From NCBI RefSeq assembly GCF_047511655.1, contig NC_133393.1, forward strand, positions 154,891,779 through 154,955,778: a stretch of DNA of 64,000 nt. Direction: 5' to 3'. The stretch is from Castor canadensis. Taxonomy: Eukaryota > Chordata > Mammalia > Rodentia > Castoridae. Below the pieces are notes generated by a model. That model had not been told where the DNA came from, did no database searches, and saw only the letters and a program-made list of their open reading frames with translations. This document shows positions 57,851 to 64,000 of this stretch, piece by piece. How positions within the stretch are numbered: the first letter of the stretch is position 1; the number at the start of each line of letters is the position of its first letter. A program made the translations under genes and the position numbers.

Positions 57851-59329
57851 TTGATGAAATTTGCAGAGCCGGCTGGGAGTCGAGCTTCCTAGCAGCAGCT
57901 TCGTCTGAAGTTTTAACCAGTTTACCCTTTCCCATCGGTCTGTTGCCCATCGGCTGCCACCTCAAAAGCAGGGGAGTATGTCCCTGCTCTGGGTACTCTG
58001 AAGGCTGAAGCAAAGGGAGACGTCCCAGTCTCAGCTTCGCAGTGGGAGTGATAAGGAGACTGCAACCCTGTGCCTCAGGCTGCCATGAGCCCTTGCACCT
58101 TTCACATTTGGAAAAGTGCTTGCTTGCTCTGGAATTGAGGCCCTGGGTGCAGGTTGAGCAGTGTTTGAGTCATTTCACCTCTCCCTGCCTCAGTTTGTCT
58201 GTCTGTAAGATGGGCGTTGTAAGTGTAACACCCATTCTGAGTCCAGAATGCTTGCTTCAGTGGGGAGCATCCCCCACATGCCCACCTTATTTCTAAGTCT
58301 CAGACCATCCTCCACGCAGGCTTTCCCTTGCCTCTCTTCCACCTGGGGAGGCAGTGACCCTCAAGCTACGTGGCTTTCCTGAGTTTTAGCCAGCTGACAG
58401 GGTCAGGTCAGGATTTGTGCCCTGCCGAGCCTTCCTCTAAAGCCCCTGTTGGTTGGCTGTGGCATTCGCAGATGAGTGTTGCAGGTGTACAGATGGTGGC
58501 GTGAATGTGCCCTGCAAAAGGTGCACAGTGGCATGTGTACAAAAGTGTGCCGGTAATCCAGCCTGCACATGCAGGTGTCCCATGTTCCCCCATGGCCGAT
58601 GCCCAGGCTCAGCTCTGGTGCCTCATTTCCACAGAGGTGGACAGGTATCTGCTAGATGCTGGCCCTGTCATTCCTCCTAAGTGGGCCATGTCACCTTTGG
58701 TCCAACCCAGGAATGGAGAGCTGTGGGCTCTCCCCTGTCCCAGGAGGCCTATGAGATAGATAGGTCAGTCTCCCCAGCTGAGGGTAGCTGAGGCAGGTGG
58801 TGGGCAGTTACTCAGGTGCCAGGCTTCTTGGTAGCACCCAGTGCATCGCAAGAAGGCGCCAGGCCAGGCCCGCGCTGCCTCCTTTGCCGGGCACTTCCGG
58901 GTGCCGGCCATTTGCAGAAAGGAGGAGCTGGAGCGAACCTCAGGCCTGCAGAGGAAATGGCGGCAGGCAGGCCCAGGGCAGGATCCAGGAAGGCGGGCCA
59001 AGGGTGGGGAGGGCCCGGAAGTCCTGCTGTGGCTGGTCAGCTGCTCGTGGCCCTCCTCCAAGGAGCCACCAGCGGGCTGGGCCTTCCCAGGCAGGTCTCT
59101 GTGCCCACGTGTGAACACATGTGACCTGTGTGGTGGGCCCGGGTAGGGCGGGAATTGATGAGATGGTGTGGGCACCCCACACACCTTCCCGCACACAGGG
59201 TGTCTGTAAACGTGGTTGTCACTACAAGGCCTCAACGCCCTGTCTTTAAAATGGAGATTACAACCTCAGTCTCTGGACACAGGTGGAAGCTCAGATGCTT
59301 TCTTTGTCTGGGAAGTCCCTGGTTGGTTG
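57851..59329. other. Unique sequence with a MIR-like piece
   Basis: GCCTCAGTTTGTCTGTCTG at about 58187 is MIR-like (+). Otherwise GC-rich unique DNA with overlapping unsupported frames on both strands near 58765-59235. Confidence 0.45.
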
Positions 59330-59445
59330 ATTTTCTTCCCTCACTGTGGACTAGTCAGAAGAGCCAGGAGGTCTGGGCTCCAAACTGAGCTTCCTGCCCA
59401 ATCTAGCCTCAGTTTCCCCACCTGTAAAAAAGGAGGAGATGATTC
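59330..59445 (+). mobile_element. MIR fragment
   Basis: TAGCCTCAGTTTCCCCACCT, then GTAAAAAAGGAGGAG. Confidence 0.6.
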
Positions 59446-60678
59446 TCACTAAATAAGCTGTGACCTGGCATTTGGCCAGTTGGGGGCAGGCGTGCCCTGT
59501 GGACAGCAGTTGTGGGTTGGCCCTGGAAAAGCGTCCCAGTGATGGGCCGTGTGATTTCTATGGGCTTCTGAGTTTTGAGGCAGGCTGGATGTAGGGTAAG
59601 GCTGATCCATTCCCCAGATCGGATCAACTGGTGAGGGGTGGCGGTGCCCAGAAGGCAGCCTGGCCACTCCAGTGTGTGCAGGAACCTCTGGCCCAGTTTC
59701 CTGGGCTCCCAGCCCTGCCCAGGATTCCTGGTGTGGGTGTGTCTGCACTTCCGGCCCAGACATGGGTGGAGGGATCCTGGGATCCCGCCATTCCCATCCT
59801 ACCAGCGCTCCTGGTTATGCCTGCTGCTCTCAACTCCATGAGATGAAGAGTTCCACCTGGGCCAGGTGTTCGAGGTCCTGATTAGTGACCTCATCCCACA
59901 CCTGGTGCAAATGCATGTGTGTATTTGTGGTGGACGCCCTTAAAAGGCCACCGCTGCTGTGATCGGAGGCCCTGGCCGCGTGGAGTTAGCGTCCTGTCTA
60001 GCTCAAGCCTTTGTTGTAAAGCACAGAGTAAGTCATCCAGCACCAACACCTCTGGAGACTTGGCCCCTGAGGGGTGAGCCATGGGGGTCGCAGGCCTCCA
60101 TCCTGTGTGCTCCTGCACCAAGGAGAGGCTCTGCCCCCACCAAAATGGGGTCATGCTCAAAAAGTTGACCTATTGGGCTGCCCATCTGAGGGTTCAATGC
60201 CAGGTACCTGCAGGTGGACACTCCTGGGGCCAAGCAGGCCACCCAGCCTCAGCCAGGATCCACTGCAGCCAGTGTCCAGCTGCCAGGGGAGGGACCAAGA
60301 CCAGCCGGGCAGGCCCAGCTGGGACCTGGGTGGCAGAAACTGCCCTCCCTGGCCCAGTGGAGAGAGCTGTACCACATTTGGCTCTCCCCAGAGGGCACGG
60401 GTGCATATCAGATGTTGCACACAGGGCTCAACTCCCTGGCTCTTGAGGAGCTGGCTTTGTTAAGTACCTACTAAGCACCACCAGGTCCAAGCCAGGAACT
60501 TTACATCCATGTTTTCAAAACACCCGTTTTAAACTTGAATGTGCCCTATTTCATTTGCTCTCACAGCCCATGCTGGTGCTCCTACCACTGTTAGAATATG
60601 GAGTGAACAGGATGGATGTGGTCCCCGCCTCAGTGGAAGGAAGTTCTAGTCTACAAGGAGTAGATAAGTTTTCTGTAT
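59446..60678. other. Unique sequence, nothing recognised
   Basis: Overlapping frames on both strands, with no domain. A possible antisense MIR start (AAGTACCTACTAAGCACC) lies near 60462. Confidence 0.45.
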
Positions 60679-60755
60679 AAAAAAATTGAGGCTCAGAGAG
60701 GCCGAGGAACTTCCCCCAGAATTGCACAGCTGGCAGGTAACAGAGCCTGTACCTT
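60679..60755 (-). mobile_element. MIR fragment
   Basis: AATTGAGGCTCAGAGAGGCC, then TTGCACAGCTGGCAGG. Confidence 0.72.
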
Positions 60756-62159
60756 CACCCAGATCTTTCCAGGGGCTGTGCTGAATAGCTCCTCTCTGGA
60801 CCCATTTATTTTCAGCCTGTCTTGATGCTGACCTTAGCAGGTTCCTCCATATACCCAGCACTAGGAAGGACTTTTCCTGTGGCCTGGAGCTCTGCCCGAA
60901 GGGAGATCAGACATTTTCTTGGACTCTGGGCCATGCTGGTTTGGGGTGTCGAGGACCTGACCCTGGCTGGGCTGCCATCACCTGGACACCCGGGGCCTGC
61001 TGGGCTCTAGGACACCCTGATTATGACCTGGTGTGCTGTGTGACTGTAGGACGTGTGAAACGGCCTATGGGAAGAGGGAGCTTTGTTCCCAGTGTTCCCG
61101 TGGCTCTGAGGTGGAGACTATATGGTATCCTAGGTACGGGTACCGTGTTCTGGCCCAGGATGGGCTCGTGTAACATCAGTTCTTTGTCAGGGCAGAGGCA
61201 AAAGAATCTTCTGAGAGACCCACCCATCTGTGTGGCCCACGTTGCAGGGCTGCTGTCCTGCCAATGACAGGAACCCACAGGTTCCCTTGCATATAAAAGC
61301 AGCACTGTGCTCCGAACTCAGAACTTCTTCAGAGCCCAAACTCACAGGTTACAGGCCCTGTAGCATCCCAGACCAGAGGAAACTCAACACGCATCGAGGG
61401 ACTAGATGGAGTGGACCATGTGGAGTGCCAAGAGTGACTACAGGGGCTTTCACTGTGCCCATGGTCCTCCCCTACACAGTATGTCCCTGCAAGCCTGGCA
61501 CATACTAAACACCAGAGGCTCTCAGGACTTTAAGAGAGGCAGGCTTTGTGTCATCGGCAAATGTGGGCCCCTCAGGAGGGCCAGGCTGACATGGAGGAGA
61601 TATCAGCAATTGGCCAGGCCTGCTCGGGTGAGGCTCAGAGGAATCCAGGAGGCCTTCTGAAGGCAGTGGACCCATAACCCTGAGTCCTTCCCAGAGTTGA
61701 CCGCCAGGGCTGTGGCTGCAGGGCTCCGGCATCCAGACCAGAGCCTGCCACGTCTCCGGGCCCCCCCCAACCAGGCACCGCCCCCCGCCAGTCCTGTGCA
61801 GGTCACATCTGTTGCAACAGCCATGCCAAAGCTCCACCTCCGTCCTGTCCCCATGGAAACCACGGTCCGGGTTTGGGTGTGGGGGGGTCCTTTCCCACTG
61901 ACTGGTTTCCATTAGAGAAGCCTGCTTTTCTGGAGCCCTGCCCCTGAGGTTTAAGGCCTCCCCAGGGATTTCTTCCCCCATTTACTGAGCACCGCTTGGT
62001 CTGTGCCAGGGAACCAAGGGTCAGGGCCTGCCTGCCCTAGCCGACGTCCTCCAGGGGAGTGTCTGGCACTGCTCATGGTCTTGGCAGACTATGGTCTCAG
62101 ACCTTTGTCCATTCTCACCTAAGACCAGCAGCTACAGAGGACCTGGTGTCCTGGACAAG
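60756..62159. other. Unique sequence, nothing recognised
   Basis: No gene or repeat recognised. A 158-codon minus frame (61505-61981) has no domain. Confidence 0.45.
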
Positions 62160-62290
62160 TCCTGGATCCAGGTCAGCCCTGAATCTGGAGCTCGCAACCC
62201 AACCAGAGAATTGAAGGATCCTCTTCTTTTCTTTGGGCCTCAGTTTACCCATCTGTTAACATACTCAAGAAGGTTGAACGGTTTCTTGAA
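62160..62290 (+). mobile_element. MIR fragment
   Basis: TTTGGGCCTCAGTTTACCCA followed by TCTGTTAACATAC. Confidence 0.55.
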
Positions 62291-63069
62291 TACCTCTCAG
62301 TGCCAAAAAAGAAAATGGAGTTGCATCCACATCAGCTCTTCTGGGTTCTCAGGACTGAGTTTCTGTTTGTTTTCAGAGAAGGTTTTTAAGGGAAAGAGTC
62401 ATGGAATGTGACCAGAGGTGGTTGTGTGAGAGGCTGAGGGCCAGTCAGGGCCGGGGACACTTAGCGTGGAAGGCCTGCCTCTTTGGGCAGCTGGAGACCT
62501 GTGTGGCTACGCCCACTGTGCCGTTGGCATCATTGGCACCCAGTGGTCTTGCTGCAAAGGCAGAAAGCAGAGGCTTGAATCATGCCAGCGATGGAACCCA
62601 GAGGGCTCTGGAAAATCCCCGAGAGGTTTCCGGGGGGTCAGAAATGTGGGCAGAAAATGAGATCCAGCTTGAAAGAAACCCAGCCTGCTCGTCCCCAGGG
62701 AGCCTGGGGAGGCCTGGGAAACTGCTTCCTCGTGCTGGCTTTGAAAAGCCCACCCAGGGGCTTCTCTGTGGCCACAGTGGCCCCAAACCTGCCTACATGC
62801 CTGTGGCATGTCACCCTACTTCTTTGGCTCCTGTGAGGTGGGAAGCCCCACAGAAAAGATAGATGTGGCAGGCCTTTGGGGACTATTTCTCAGTCCCTAA
62901 ATGGCTGGTTTGGCTTCTCTCATGGGCTCTTAGCTCCTGTCTGCATGTGGTGAAATGTCACAGGCGCTGGTCTCCACTGAGCCTCGAGAGTGCCAGACCT
63001 GCACCGGGACCCTTCTCAGCACACAGACAAGGGGGTTGAGCCCTGGGTGGCATTTTCAGCAACAATGAG
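62291..63069. other. Unique sequence, nothing recognised
   Basis: A 153-codon plus frame (62401-62862) is opposed by frames of 68-100 codons on the minus strand and has no known domain. Confidence 0.45.
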
Positions 63070-63200
63070 CAGTTTACCTGCTGGTTTGAGCAGCTCGTCT
63101 TGCTTCATCTATGAAATGAAGACAGTGACCCTGACCTCCAGGGTTTGCAGGCACTAGATGAGAGAGGGGTCAGGGCCAGATAAATGGCAGGAAATGGCAT
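63070..63200 (+). mobile_element. MIR fragment
   Basis: CTTCATCTATGAAATGAAG, then TGACCTCCAGGGTTTGCAG in MIR order. Confidence 0.5.
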
Positions 63201-63230
63201 CAAGCTGGTACCAGTCGAAAGTCCTCATTG

Positions 63231-63459
63231 GTTTTGTCTATTTCTTTTTTGGTGGTACTGGGATTTGAACTCAGGACCTCGCGCTTCCTAGGCAGGCGCT
63301 CTGTCCACTTGAGCCATTCCACCAGCCCTTTCTTTGGGTTGGTTATTTTCAAGATAGGGCCTCGGAAACCATTTGTGCAGGCTGGCTTTGAACCAAGATC
63401 CTCCTGATCTCTGCCTCCTGAGTAGCTAGGATTTACAGGTGTGAGCCACCTGGCCCAGT
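63231..63459 (-). mobile_element. Dimeric SINE with 10-bp target-site duplication
   Basis: The inverted ID-like half (GTGGTACTGGGATTTGAAC, then TTGAGCCATTCCACCAGCCC) is followed by the inverted B1-like half (CTGCCTCCTGAGTAGCTAGG, then CAGGTGTGAGCCACC). GTCCTCATTG flanks it at 63221-63230 and 63460-63469. The exact duplication makes the limits reliable and shows the dimer moved as one unit. Confidence 0.93.
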
Positions 63460-63469
63460 GTCCTCATTG

Positions 63470-64000
63470 TGACTGAAGCAGGCCACACATCCTAGATAGC
63501 TACAGCTCCTAGTGGGAATGTGGGAACAGAAGGATCCTTCTCAGGAGCCTCTAGAGTTGTTGCAGGAAGGGTCCAGGGTGGCAGCTGACCTAAGCATGTG
63601 CCCTGGCAGCCCCTGCAGGGGCTTTTTCTTTCTTTGCCTTGGTTGAGGGACTGAATCTATTCTTCACTAATGGGCAGTGGCCAATGGGCATTGTCACTGC
63701 AGCTTAAAGGACAGATGTGGTGGCATTTTCAGCCTTCTGCCCTGGGCTGGGAGGAAACTTTGGGCTAATGGCCACCGCCCTGCACCCCCAGCTGCAGCAG
63801 AAGTAGGCCGCAGGAGCTGGTACAAGCAGCAGGCTGCAGCCTGGCCCAGGCTTGATTTAGACATACAGGAGACTGGGGTAATGCAGGAAATGAAGGAAAT
63901 TTCCCCAGGGAACGGGAAGACAAGATAGAGGAGTTTAAGTGCCCAGATAATTATGAAGTGTGGCGTGGTGATTTATGGCAAGGCAGGCCAGCTCCCCTGG
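63470..64000. other. Unique sequence to window end
   Basis: Nothing recognised. Confidence 0.45.

Noticed and set aside
1-64000. tRNA, snRNA, 5S or microRNA genes, CRISPR arrays, bacterial or viral gene clusters
   Set aside because: I looked for characteristic words and hairpins. The tRNA-like boxes belong to SINEs, no microRNA seed hairpin I know was seen, and no regular spacer arrays or prokaryotic gene organisation exist.

Overview
This is a 64 kb stretch of mammalian, rodent-type nuclear DNA in which I find no protein-coding gene I can defend. The rodent call rests on short retroposons. Tail halves resembling tRNA-Ala/ID elements recur (box B reads GAGTTCAAACCCC, followed by CAGTACTGCC), alone or fused behind a B1-like (7SL-type) half. 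I know this B1-like plus ID-like dimer from castorimorph rodents, so a beaver-like genome is my best guess; that part is memory and inference. Ancient mammal-wide repeats (MIR, L2, old L1, an LTR remnant and a hAT-type DNA transposon remnant) lie among them.

Layout. 0-5 kb is repeat-rich: an old L1 split by a B1-like insertion, a hAT remnant, MIR and L2. A CpG island lies at 5.9-6.4 kb. 6.4-12.6 kb is ordinary intergenic or intronic sequence with several old L1 pieces. A second, compact CpG island at 12.9-13.7 kb looks like a housekeeping promoter (GC boxes, ETS sites, CRE half-site). 13.7-21.6 kb is again repeat-bearing. A third island lies at 21.7-22.2 kb. 22-28.4 kb holds scattered SINE, L1, LTR and MIR pieces.

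From about 26.6 to 56.7 kb I see no lineage-type SINE at all, and from about 35.1 to 49.8 kb almost no interspersed repeat of any kind. That interval carries two large CpG islands (36.0-36.9 and 45.4-47.4 kb), AT-rich blocks dense in homeodomain-, SOX- and TCF-like words (39.5-43.9 kb) and conserved-looking blocks at 28.5 and 55.9-57.8 kb. This resembles the transposon-poor, CpG-island-studded flank of a developmental regulator gene with enhancers and perhaps long non-coding transcripts. I could not name the locus.

Three islands (C, D, E) end near GTAAG-type donor words on the + strand, which would fit first exons of untranslated or non-coding transcripts, but donor words alone are weak evidence. 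Long open frames in the islands reflect low stop-codon density in GC-rich DNA. 57.8-64 kb returns to ordinary sequence with MIR pieces and a clean dimeric SINE carrying target-site duplications. No exotic or mobile gene system was found. The most useful leads are the repeat-free regulatory-looking interval, the orphan islands, and several exact palindromes, inverted repeats and tandem duplications. Repeat boundaries are estimates made by eye.
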